Both the position numbers and the translations under genes were made by a program. This document shows, one piece after another, positions 12,201 to 24,200 of a stretch of DNA of 64,000 bases (the stretch's first letter is position 1; each line of letters opens with the position of its first letter). The notes under the pieces are model-generated. The model ran no database searches and was not told the origin of the DNA. It worked only from the letters and a program-made list of their open reading frames with translations. The stretch is from Culex pipiens pallens (taxonomy: Eukaryota; Arthropoda; Insecta; Diptera; Culicidae): contig NC_068938.1 of NCBI RefSeq assembly GCF_016801865.2, forward strand, positions 115,160,615 to 115,224,614. Direction: 5' to 3'.

Positions 12201-15200
12201 TGGAGCGGTTTCTGGAGCGGCGCGAGACCGAATTCGCGGCTCGAAACATCCGTTCGAGGTTAGGTTGAACCACCCTAACCACGTGACTGGGCGTCACTCA
12301 TTGGGAAAACCGACGCCACCCCGTAGTGAACGCAGGGATCTCCACAAAAACATCGCGCGAAGCAAGCACCCGACGCTCGCAAGCAACTGGAGCGCACCTC
12401 GTGGCGGTGCTACGAACTAACGCACTGCTCGACCGGAAGTGTGTCTCCGCTACGTCAATCGCCAACCTCCAAAATTGTGGTGAAAAACGTCGCCGCGGGA
12501 GTGTCCGTGCTGTTGGATTACGCACGCGCGTGGTGAGTCCACCTGGTCGACCGACCGTACGCGTGAACGTGGGACTACGCGAAAACTGTCTACAAAGAAC
12601 CTGTTCATGCTTCCTGTCCTGCCGATCCTGCCAGCCAGCTGAATCGCGGTGGAACCGCCAAACAAGGTCAGATCTGCACTTTTTAACCTGATTTTAAACT
12701 GAGCTCGAAGAAAACCCCTGTAAGAAAGAAGAAACGTGACGTCACACAAGCAAAGCTTAGGGCCCCAAATACACGGAAATACAAGCAAATTTGAGTCTTT
12801 TCACATATAAGCTGGCTTGTGTTTAATGGATTGAGCTGTGTCACGTTCTTTGCTTGGGTTGGGAGAATTAGTTGAACTTTCTTGCGCCGGTAGAACTTTC
12901 GTTTAATCCTTTTCTTTGCGGTAAATCAATACAATAGTAGTTTAGTTTTGGGAAACGGATAAGCCACTTGGAAGTGTCATGTGATCTCGGATTTTTTGCC
13001 CTATTAACCCGCCCTGTGAGAGAGCCTCAAGCCGGGACTCGAAACACGCTTCAGCAACCTCTTCTTGGAAGAGTGGCGCTTAAGTTGCTGCTAGTTTGCG
13101 CGCAAAAGAATTCGTTACAAACTTAGTTAGAAAACTGTAATAAAAGCAAAAATTTAAACATTACATATTTTCGAACTCATTACAGTTGGATAACGAATCC
13201 AATTGACTATCATCTCATTCAGACAGACAAAATTTACAAATTTGAATTGTAAATTAAGTACAATCAGCTGAAATCAATTTGAAATGCATTTCTCTGCGTT
13301 TAGAATCATGTTGATTATGTTCCGGTTTATTCAAAAATTATTTGGATTTTAGTGGATTTTCGACGAACAGTTCCACAGCTTTCATGTCGCCATTTTCAAA
13401 TTTGAAAAAAAAATCCTTTTTTGAAATACCTTAAAAAATAAAATCAACAAATCTGATGATCATTTTTTTTTGTATTTTAAATAACAAAAATGTTCAAAAA
13501 ATAACAGAAATTTTGAAAAACTTCGAGTAATTGTAATAGTAATTTTTTAGTCTTTTAAATGAAAAGATCGTAATTTAATTGTTCATTTTTTTCAGTTTGG
13601 CCCGCAAGCTCATTTGAGTTTGAAATTTGGCCCGGCATCCAAAAACTTTGAGCACCCCTGACTTAAATGATCCATATGCAACAGCCAAATCTACTCACCT
13701 GATGATTCCATGTTGTTTTTAGTGATATTCTTCACCACATCGAATGCATTTGTCATTGATGAACGGCCTGTGCTTGAAGTTCTATAAGATTCTGAAAAAT
13801 AACTAGATTGAAAAATAAAAAAAAAACGAAGTTGACTTTATAGCTGTCGGCCACCATTGCTAGTACCAACCACTAGTGTCTTCCTTTTAATCTACAAGGA
13901 CTTCGCCGCCCTGGGCTCCTAAGTGTATGAAAGTATGGCACGGAGCGACGGCGCCGAATATCCATATTTACACAAAGAATTTTAGAGCGCCCGCCGCGGG
14001 ATTCGAACCGGCGACCTCTGGATTGTGAGTCCAGTGCGCGGTCCGATTGATCCACACGGGCGGGACGATGACGTGAACGGGACGTGAAAGTTTCAATAAC
14101 ATTTCCACAAATATATTTGATAAAAAATTTGATATTTACTTATTTAATTGAAATTGTTTAAATTAGAAAGATTTTTAACTACTATATTTATGTCGTAAAA
14201 TGGGAATCAAAATTTGGAAAAATCATCAGTTTTATATTAAGGATCATAAACAGTTTGAAATAAACTTTTATTTTAAGAAGTATTAAATAGCTTTACATAT
14301 GATCAACGGGCCACTTTCCACGATTATTCAAAATGGCCCGCGGGCCAAACGTGGCCCGCGGGCCATACTTTGGTCACCTCTGATTTAAGTTTTTTCACTA
14401 ACTGCATTGGTGCACTAAAAAATTGTATGCAAATACCAAATTTTGGTATTACTTGATCAAAAACCAACGACCAAAATGTGCCTTTGGTTGCCCGATAATA
14501 GATGGTAAAATACCATGAAATCATACCAAAATCATGTACCGTAAACTGGGGTGACTTTGATAGCCCGGGGTGACATTGATAGAAATTTGATTTGGCCACT
14601 AATTTTGATACATCCGATGTAACAGTCACATTTTTGCATATATGTTCGATAATAAGCTATCCCTTAATGCTTACATACTTAAAATTCTCAAAAATGTTTA
14701 GATACTAATTTGACGGGCATTTGAAAAACCTATCAAAGTCACCCCGGGCTATCAAAGTCACCCCAGTTTACGGTATGTGGAAAACCACAGGAATACCAAA
14801 ACCTGATTTTCCAAGGGCGCGGGAAAACCTAAAAATAAAACCATGGCAATACAAAGTTTAGGTATTCAAGCAATGTTCAAAAATCCAGAAGACCTCAACT
14901 TGGTATTGGAATGGTTTTATTTTGAGGTATTATTTTACCATTGGAATAACATGGTTTGGTATTGTTGTGACCTTCCACATACAAGACTTTGGTATGATTT
15001 TATGGTATTTTACCATCTATTACTGGGCAACCAAGGGCACATTTTGGTCCCTGTTATTTGCCCAAGTAATACCAAAATTTGGTATTCCCGTGTTATTTAC
15101 CCCTGCTCGGGAGCTTACAACAATTATTAAGGTGCGTCAAGATAGCACAACAAGATTGAAACTTCTTTCATATGAAGAGTGACAACATTGCACGGAATTT

Positions 15201-18200
15201 TTCGTTTTTTATTGAATATCGCAGAATTGAAATCGAATTTTGTGAAGGTTAAAAGGTGAGGCTTTGTGAGCCTGCACAAAATGGATTTCTTAACTCAATT
15301 TGGCCCAAAATACACGTGCGACAAGATAGCACGACAAAGATGAAATATAAATCTGTCATTCCAGCTCAATTGTGCACAAAGAGTGCAAAATTGATATCAC
15401 CATTAAAAATTAGGGTTGTTCACGATTAGGGTGTTTTATAAATTATAACTTTGGGAATATTTTCAGAAATATTTTTGGGATATTTTTCCATTTCTAGAAA
15501 GTTATTGGGCTTGATAATCTAAGCAATTTTGTCCAAGACATCACAAATTTATCTCGCAGTCAATGACTTAAGCACCCAAAATAGGGGTCGAGAGAATAGC
15601 TCCACTAAAATTTATTGAGAGCTCAATGCTAAATTCGATAGAATAATTCTACCAACTAACACCAACAATGTTCGGTAATTGAAACAGTAAATAACCAACA
15701 AGGGTCATACATAGACTTCCGACCACCCTTGAGTCACCAATCTGTGGTGGCCGCGGTAGTTAAGTCATTGAGTTAGTCTGTTAAGGGACCATCCATAAAC
15801 CACGTGGACACTTTAGGGGGGGGGGGGGGGGGGGTTTGGCGATTGTCCACGCTCCATACAAAAAAGTTTTTTTTGTATGGACAATTGTCCACGAGGGGGG
15901 GGGGGGGGTTAGAGATTGACAAAAAAGTGTCCACGTGGTTTGTGGATGGTCCCTAAAGGTCCTTGGTTCGATTCCTTTAAACAACAGTTTTTTTTTGCGG
16001 ATGAACTTTGATTTGGAAAGAACTCGAGGGCATAATTCTCTCGGTCATCTCGAGTAGACCATCTAGGGTTTATTAGAGAACGGACAACTCAAAAGTTCCA
16101 ATCGAATCACGAGAACTGTCAAACGGAGGTAGGTACTACAAACGATTTGTTTTAATCCGTTGCATGTCACAAGGTCACATGACTCGTCTTTATCGTGTTC
16201 TAAGAACATATTGACGGAATTTTCCTATTACCTTGTGTCAAAGGTTAACAGGTTTCCTGTTGTGTATTTATCAAAGTTTTCTTTCCGGAAAATCACTGAC
16301 GTCGTCACTTGGTCTCAAGATCCACGATTCGCCTACGAGTGCCAGCCAGTGGTTGGAGGAAAAGATAATGTCAATCCGTCCGGTGAAAGTAGTGGTTCGC
16401 TTTGCCGATAGGAAGTACAGATAAAGTACCCCATTGTTCTCCCTGTCCGGTTGTCGTCCCGTCGTAATATGTCAAAAACCCCGGCTGCCCAAGAGCAGAG
16501 ACAGCCTCATTTTTGTGTGTCAACAAGCCACTTGCCTTTGTTCTGGTTGAAGGAAGCATTATAATGAATCCTTCGTAATTTGCCCTCGTTATAACCCTGT
16601 CACTGGGAGATTGAATGGAGCTGAAGCTTGGAGGTCCTTTTTTCCAAGCTAAGAAACTGCCAAAAGAAGAAAAAATAACACGAAAAACATTGAGTGAAAA
16701 TATTCTCCTTCCAGTGAATGCACGCGCTCCTTTTCCTTCTGGATTTCTTTACTTTGATTGAATAACAAGATGATGATTTTGTCACAATTTTTCTCGTTAT
16801 CAGATTTTCGCCATGCTTATTATTTTCATCCGTTTGACTTTGTTTCGTTACGCTTAGTCGCCAATTTGCTATTTTGCCCTTCTCGTCCCCCATCACCATC
16901 ACCTCTCGAGCCACAGCCAACCAACGCGTAACGCAAGGACGGATGTGCGTGGCTGTTGTCGGTGCTTGTCGTCACAAGTGTGGGAAGGAAGGAAATTTTT
17001 GCGTTCCGTAGATGCCTTCATCTAAACGCCTCCTGCCTTGTTGGAGCCAATGTGATGGAAACCGTACGCCGAAGGGGTTTGGAACCACGATGCTTATCAG
17101 TTTTGGGTCCATTTCTAGAGTTTTTTTTTAAGGTTCTATAAGCTATTGTTTATAAGAACTCAAGATTTATAAATTACACCACAAAAAATATGCTTTAAAA
17201 CTGCGATTAAAAAATCAACAACACATTTGCTTGGAATATTCAGATTCATGCTTAAAATGATGTTGGCAAAATAGCAGCAAACATATACTAGACACAACGA
17301 AGAAAATACTTCCTAAATCTGAAAGTTATATATTTAATTACGTCAACTATAACCAGGCCCGTAGCCAGGGGGATGGGCTTCGGGCTGAAGCCCCTCCCGA
17401 AATGTTTGGAAGACATATGGGAGAGAGGGAAGAAGAGGAAAAGAAGAAGAAAATTCCTTCTTCCAGCCCCTCCCGAACCAAAATTCTGGCTACACTCCTG
17501 ACTATAACCGAAGCAGGAAAATTTTTCCCCATAGGAAGGAACTTGAGTAATTCTCCGCCAACCCTACCTTATAATAAGATATCCAAATTTTTGTAATTGT
17601 CTGCTCTACAACTTTGTAGAACATTGTTACAGGGCTGCGGAGTCGGGTCATATTTCAAGCGACTCCGACTCCGACTCCGGCTTTCTGAGATTAGCCGACT
17701 CCGACTCCGGCTCCGGCTTTCAGCTCCAACCGCCTCCGACTCCAACTCCGGCCTACCAACTCTAGCCGACTCCGACTCCGACTCCAGCATTTAAAAAATG
17801 TTTGGCTCCGACTCCGACTCCGACTCCACATATTTTTAAATGTTTATTATTATTATTTAGAAAACATTGATGAATAGGATTATTTAAAAACTCTTTTAGT
17901 GAAAAAAAAGCAGAAAAAAAGTTTCTAGTTTTACAAGTTGTATACCTTATTTAAACAGAAATCAAAAAATATCTCCAGTTTTGAAGGCATTTCAGAAGAA
18001 CAGTTTGGTAAGTAAATTTGGATATATTTATTCAACCTCAAATTTTCATTAAATTTATTTAAAGCTAGAATATTAAATTGTTATTTTTTGAATGATCATT
18101 ATAAGAAAGCTGCCCTCAATGATCGATTTTACATAATAATTCGATTTGCTCTCTTTTAAGGATGACATTTATAAGAAGCACAGTGACTATAAAAGTCACC

Positions 18201-21200
18201 TTGTTTTAAAAATAACAATTTCAATGATTTTTTTTAAAGCTGCATTGATTTTTTTAAGACATCACGTCATGGCTGAAGAAGATTGTTATTATAAATCAAT
18301 GTATCTAAAAAAATCTTCGTGATCTAGATAATAATTTACCTAAGAATTTTAGATTTTTTTTAAATTCTTTCCGCGAGATTCTTGAATCTTAACCTAAAAC
18401 GAAACTTTATGAATGGTCGTGCGACTCCATCAAAATTTATGAAAAAACATAGAATTGGATGAAAAACAAAAATCCACAGGTAAAATATTTTATAGGTCAC
18501 GGATATTTCCAAATGATCCTTAAGCTACCTTTCCAAGAAGAAATTTGTTAGGTACATTTAGTAGCAATGATAATCACCATCCGTCATATTTGCGTGGGAC
18601 AAACAATATGAGAAAATTCTTGACGGTTGAATAATATTTTGATTTTGATGTTTTTTTAATAATATTTAAAATATAAATTAAATTTCTATACATTTATTTT
18701 ATCTAGACCTGTCCTAACCTGAAATCTTGAGATTTGTTCAACGATAATTTGAAGCAATATCATAATAGTTTGCCTAATGATCAACATAATCAGATTTTAG
18801 TAGAGAAATAGTAAACATTAAGATAATAGATACATTTAACATGTTCAATGATGATTTCAAAATTAATTGCAACTTTTTTTTGATATTTTTTTCAGTTTCG
18901 AAAATTATAAGCGCGACACTTTAATTTTTTTGTACTTAGTTATAAACAAAATGCGCATGTTGAGTTCCAAGTAATATATTAGTATAATCGTTGATTATTT
19001 GTTGGAAGAGTTATACTGCCAGTAACTTTTTTTCCGAATTCCAAAAACAGTGATAAGTATTTGGAATCTCTTTATGTACCTCGTATCTTTTTTTCCTGAA
19101 AATTGATTTACTTAAAACCTCCAAGACATTTGCTACCGGGGTATAAGATGACTGTGTACGTACTTTTTTCAGAAAGATCTGGATTATATTTGGTCAAATT
19201 TGAATTGAAAAGGCACATAAATGTAGGCAAAAGGAAGCAGTCAAGAATGAATCAAATATTTCCGACAGCAAAACCAGTATTGTTTTTAATGTTATTGAGT
19301 TATGATGATAATACATACTTGGGTAAGAGGTTATCATTTAGTGATCATAGATCTTAAAGAAATGAAAAATGGCAACGCAGCGCATGCGTCTTGAAAAATA
19401 ATAAAAAATAAAAGAAGTTTTGTAAATTAAGCTGTTTTATATCAAATACTGAAAAAAAATTGTTGAATTTAATATAACTCCGACTCCTACTCCAACTCCG
19501 GGTTATCAGAAATGTTCGGCTTTGGCTCCGACTCCGACTCCAGCTGTTCGAGTTTTGACGACTCCGACTCCGACTCCGACTCCGACTCCGACTCCAGGTC
19601 CCCAAAAAGACCCGACTCCACCGAATCCGGCTCCGACTCCGACTCCGACTCCACAGCCCTGATTGTTACACTCTAAAAAATATCCCTGCAAATTTAGAAA
19701 AAACACGAAATTTTAAAATGAAATAAAAAATGTTCTAAATGAAAAATATACCCTTACAAAAAAATACAATAAATTTCCCTTAAAATGGCATGTTTCAATA
19801 TTTTGTACAATTGAGTAACGGAAAATGGCAGAGTTTTCAAAACTTTTTTAGTGTTTTTTTTTCGATGAAAAATACGTTTTGAGTACTCCATCAAATAGGG
19901 CGTCCCTTTAACACCAAATTTCCATCCCATCACCACCCTTCATAAATTGAAGGGGTCGTACCGCCCCTCCGTCATGAGATATCAAAAAACGGACCTCGGA
20001 TTCATGATCAGTGACAAAAGTTACCCCTTAGAACAAAGTTTCACACAAATCGGAGAGGGGTCGGGGCAACTTTTTCCGATTGCGTGCGAGTTGGTAGAGA
20101 ATTACCCACTTTTAAGTATAACTCAATGTCCTATAATTAATGATGAAATATTGAATGACGCAAAAATAATTCAACAATTGATGTAACTTTTGAAGAAACT
20201 ATTCAAGCAAATGAACTCAATTTTACCCCAGTTGACGGTACATTTCTGCCAGGGCAACGGACTAACTGGTGGGGTTGTCCCCAAACAGTAAGCAAGCTCA
20301 GTGAAAGGGAAAATACTAATGATGGATGTTGTCCTGATAGCTGCTTGCTTCTTGTCCACCACTCCGGTTCCAGTGAGGATAAAAAAAGAAGAAACGACCC
20401 AACGTTGGTCAAACGCCTCGACTCGACCTCGACGTGCCACGTGTGACCTGCTGGTTCCGATTCGTCGCTCTATTGAATTTTCCTGCGTGACTTTTGCATC
20501 GATGCGTGGATGATGATTATGTATGGGGTGGTGTTCAATGGCGACGGACGACGGCCAAGGTATTAGACTAATCCGGGCACCGGCTTACCTTGAGTAATGA
20601 TTGTATCGTTCTTCATCCAGTAATTGATTGATCTCGGGAAGGCTTCGGAGTTGCATTCCAAGGTCAACCGCTGGCCCAGCGCTGCCCCGACCAACTGGTC
20701 CTGGATCCAAATCATAGGAGGAACTGTGAATGAAAGGATGAAAAGAGGAAAAAAAATGCTAAAGCTCGATAATTGAGGGCTTTTAACGTTCGTTGGTGGA
20801 TTTAGGGATGGAGACCCGTTTTTTTTATTATTGGTTTTTCTCTCGATACTTACAATGCACTATTAGCATGACGCGCTTGCTGACGGATGGCGGGATCCCG
20901 TTGGAAGCTATGCACAAATATGCTCCCATATGAAGTCGATTGACGCGGGAGATTGTGAATGTGGAAGCGTTCAGACTGGAAGCTGAAAATAAAAAGGACA
21001 CAAGCTAAATAATTGCTCTGCGCCATGATGGATGTGATTTTTTCATTTTCAGAGATTTTTTTTTGCTGCCTTCAAATTACCTCCCGTACTAATTGGTTCG
21101 TTACCCTCCCGGCGCCACATGATGACCGGCTGGGGTGAGCCGGATGCTGCACATTTTAGCGTGACATTGCTGCCCTCCCTCACGACCATATCCGTGCTGG

Positions 21201-24200
21201 TTGGGTAGTCTAGGATATTTGGCGGTACTGAAAATAAACATTGCATGATTGAGCACATATTTTTGACCATCAGGCACGAGCGACATCCGCCGGCAGAGCA
21301 AACATTTCGCAACACAATCCAAACACAAACGAACGGACCCTAATATTTGCCCACGAATCAGAACCCTATTGGTAATCGTAAATTATGACCCCGGTTCAAA
21401 CAGGCAAATTTTTGGTCAACCCAAACTTACCCACGACGTTCAGGAAGCCTATCTGATTGCGCATCGGGTCGGTATTGACCTGGCACATGTACCAGCCCTT
21501 GTCCGACTCTTTGACGTCCTTTATACGCAGCACCCACTTGCGGCCCTCGACGTGCGTTATCGTCATCCGGTGGTTCTTGGTGATCACGTGCGTCTGAATC
21601 GTCAGAATTGTCTGCGTGTCCACCCTCAGCCAGGCGACCTGTGGAGGGAAGACAATTGACCGGTTTAGGGGGAAAGGCTAAGAAAAAGTGGACGACGTTA
21701 CACGTGTACCTTGTACGTCTGAAGATTATCAATGACACAAATCAGTATTGCTTCCCGACCGAGGGCAACCGTCAGGTTCTGGATGGGCTCTCCAAATTTT
21801 GGCAAATCTGAAAATGCAGAAAAATATAGAACACAGAAAAAAAAAATGATGGTTATATTCATCAGGAAATGGTGACAGATTTTGTGGCAAAATAAATGAT
21901 AAATTTTACCCCAGAAAATGATTAATTTTCATCAGTTTTTAATGAATATTCATCAGGTTCACATTTTTACACAAATAAAGAGGTAATATTCAACCTACCA
22001 AATTTTCAACATTCCAAAATTCAACTTTTTTTTCTGTGAATGTGACAACTACCAATTAGCTATTGTGTGAATATTAGAGAAATATTATAATTATCAGAGT
22101 TGAGAAATTTTTGTTTGTATTTTTGAGCGCACTTACGGGCTACATACATGTAGAAAATCTCAAAATTTCATATTACAGAAAACGTATTAAATCCACTAAA
22201 AAGATGATCTCCTGAAAGTTGTATGATCAAAGTGAGTAAAGCTGAGAACAAAGTTATCCGTTCGACGCAGTGGTGGACGCATTATTCTATGTAAAGTCAA
22301 GTCAGGCATACACAGAAAAAAATGATGGTAATATTCATCAGGAAATGGTGACAGATTTTGTGGCAAAAAAATGATTCATTTTACCCCAGAAAATTATGAA
22401 TGTTCATCAGTTTTTGATGAATATTCATCAGGTTCACATTTTTACACATTTTTTATGTAATACAAGCCTTACCCGACAAACTTCGTTCTGCCTTTTTTTC
22501 GGTAGTTGACGTTTTTAACTTTTTTGCTTCTTCAGCCTCCTGTGATCTAAATTGGATTTTACGTAACTTTTCCCATACAATCTGCAGATTTTCCGGAATC
22601 GGTTCCAGAGTGGCCAAAGTTGTAACTTTTTGGCGTAAGAACCTTCCTTGGGCTTGTACGAATTCAACGCAACAAAGATCACCTAGATCCGACGCTCCGT
22701 ATTGAACTGATTCGCGTTCGAACAAAACCGTCGAAATTTTTTATATATATAGATTACTCAAAAACAGAGGTAATATTCAACCTACCAAATTTTCAACATT
22801 CCAAAACTCAACTTTTTTTTATGTGTATCTACAATAGGCCATAAAGCTTGATATTTTGCCATGTGCAAAGCAAACTGTCAAACTTTTTGAGCGTTTTTCT
22901 CAAAACAGCGAGTTGATTTACGCAAGCCACGATATCTCGTGACTGGATTGACCAAATTGGCTTAAATTTCAAGTGAAGACTCTCAAGACATAACCCGTGG
23001 TGTGCATTACGAAGCCAGATGGTTGAATTTTGCTTTTTTTGTAATACAAAAATAAAAAAAACTGACGATTTTTAAATGAAATAAATTGAAATATTTAAAC
23101 CTTTTGGTTAAATCTCGATTAAATTTTCAAAAGGCCCTATCTGCATAAGAAAGCCATGAGGGATAGGTTGTTTTGAAAATTTAATCTAGAAATAAACTTT
23201 TTGAAGAGCGGTCCTTGTCATGCAAACGGAACCGGTTTAACGAGTCTCTACCTAATTTTTTAGTCAATTTGGTCGAAGCAGTGTTGAGATATCGTGGCAC
23301 TGTCTTTTTATGCTGCCAACCTTTGAAAAGCAATATCTCGGTAATGATTCAACCAAATGTCTTCAAATTAATTCATGTTCAAATGCCCTGTAAACAGATT
23401 AAAAAAAGTACCTGTGCTGGATTCAGATTGATTTGACTGGGATTGAGCTCACATTCTAAATAGTTCTACCTTATCTCGGTTTTAAGCTACACAATGTGTC
23501 TTAGGAAAAAGCCAGTAAATTGGAAAACAATATCGTACCACTTCTTTGTAGTATTTTTTCTGACTATTAAAAAAAATAATTTGAAAATGCAGGATTGAGT
23601 TTCACTACCGCTGATGGCAAAAAAACACTTGTTTTTTCTCATTAATTGTGTCTGTTGGTATGAGTCAGCCTTTTACTTTTTAAATGAAATAAAACTCTTG
23701 ATAAAATAAATTTAAAAAAAAACTTTAAAAAGAGGATTAATAAGTCTATAAACAAAATTTACCTCCATTCTTGAAAAACCATAACCTCTGCGTGAAAACA
23801 CTGCCTCATAATGCAATTTAAAACCAAGTTAACATGGGTTCCGCCAAAGGGCAACCCAAATCACACCCACCCGCATCCGCCTGACTTATTAACCGTTTTA
23901 CGGCAGATTGAAAACTTGCAGGCACCGCGCTTCTCCTCCTGCTCAAAGAGCAACTATATAAGAAAACGCACCACCACCAGGGTTGGGGTGTTAAATTGAA
24001 AAGTTTTCCCTTTTCTTCTCTCAGACAGACACACACACTTTTACAACACGCTGAATAAGTAAACCCACGTGGCAGCCACCAAAGGCATGCTAAATAGAGC
24101 GTCTAAGTGCATTCATCTTCGCCTTCCTGACGGAGCTTTTCAGGCGAGGCCAAGATAACCGAAAGGGTCCGCGTGTTCCGTTTCCGCAGCGGGAACCGGC

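Larger units (their letters stand above)
10032..15111. mobile_element. 5-kb composite element with CCCGAGCA termini, first copy
   Basis: The termini are CCCGAGCATGGGTAAATAAC and the complement of CCCGAGCAGGGGTAAATAAC. The left arm (10032 to about 10620) matches, inverted, the right arm (about 35380-35777) of a second copy. The right arm (about 14420-15111) matches 30416-33540. Both arms are rich in the phrase TACCAAATTTTGGTATT. The left flank is TA; the right flank AG is taken as a mutated TA. Nested within are a retroelement tail (10573-11150), a possible LTR-element remnant (11.4-13.2 kb), a SINE and a MITE. The middle also holds the candidate cassette exon at 13699-13791, so the arms may alternatively be two separate insertions. 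Confidence 0.6.
9825..15340. repeat. Copy of the GTGCGACAAGATAGCACGAC repeat family, interrupted by the 10032-15111 element
   Basis: The left part (9825-10031) and right part (about 15118-15340) together match the uninterrupted copy at 44880-45389. Shared text includes GTGCTATCTTGTCGCAC at the left end, CCTGAAATCCCTTTGGCC just before the break, and CTTTCATATG and GACAAGATAGCACGAC after it. The ends are inverted copies of each other, so this is probably a short DNA element. Confidence 0.75.
17631..19661. mobile_element. 2-kb hAT-like element with GACTCC-array ends
   Basis: The terminal inverted sequence is AGGGCTGCGGAGTCGG on the left and the complement of CAGGGCTGTGGAGTCGG on the right. An 8-bp direct repeat ATTGTTAC flanks it (17623-17630 and 19662-19669). 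Both ends carry arrays of the GACTCC hexamer (about 17640-17830 and 19478-19655), and the middle is AT-rich with no transposase. The paralogous copy near 57930-57950 preserves the uninterrupted target with a single ATTGTTAC. TIR and duplication length fit the hAT superfamily. Confidence 0.88.
17551..20108. mobile_element. Element of the GGGTAATTCTC terminal family, interrupted by a hAT-like element
   Basis: The left part (17551-17630) and right part (19670-20108) match other copies at 51218-51903 and 57.4-58.3 kb. The left end is ATTCTCCGCCAAC and the right end is GTGCGAGTTGGTAGAGAATT. The block TAATTGTCTGCTCTACAACT then TTGTAGAACATTGTTAC is continuous at 57906-57950 but broken here by the insertion at 17631-19661. 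Confidence 0.75.

Noticed and set aside
13973..14064. Possible functional tRNA gene
   Set aside because: Tail body, near-identical second copy with target duplication, and imperfect cloverleaf arms mark it as a SINE head. The other tRNA-like sequences at 26.1, 39.8, 45.9, 46.1, 46.4, 52.0-52.8 and 57.2 kb are likewise parts of repeats.
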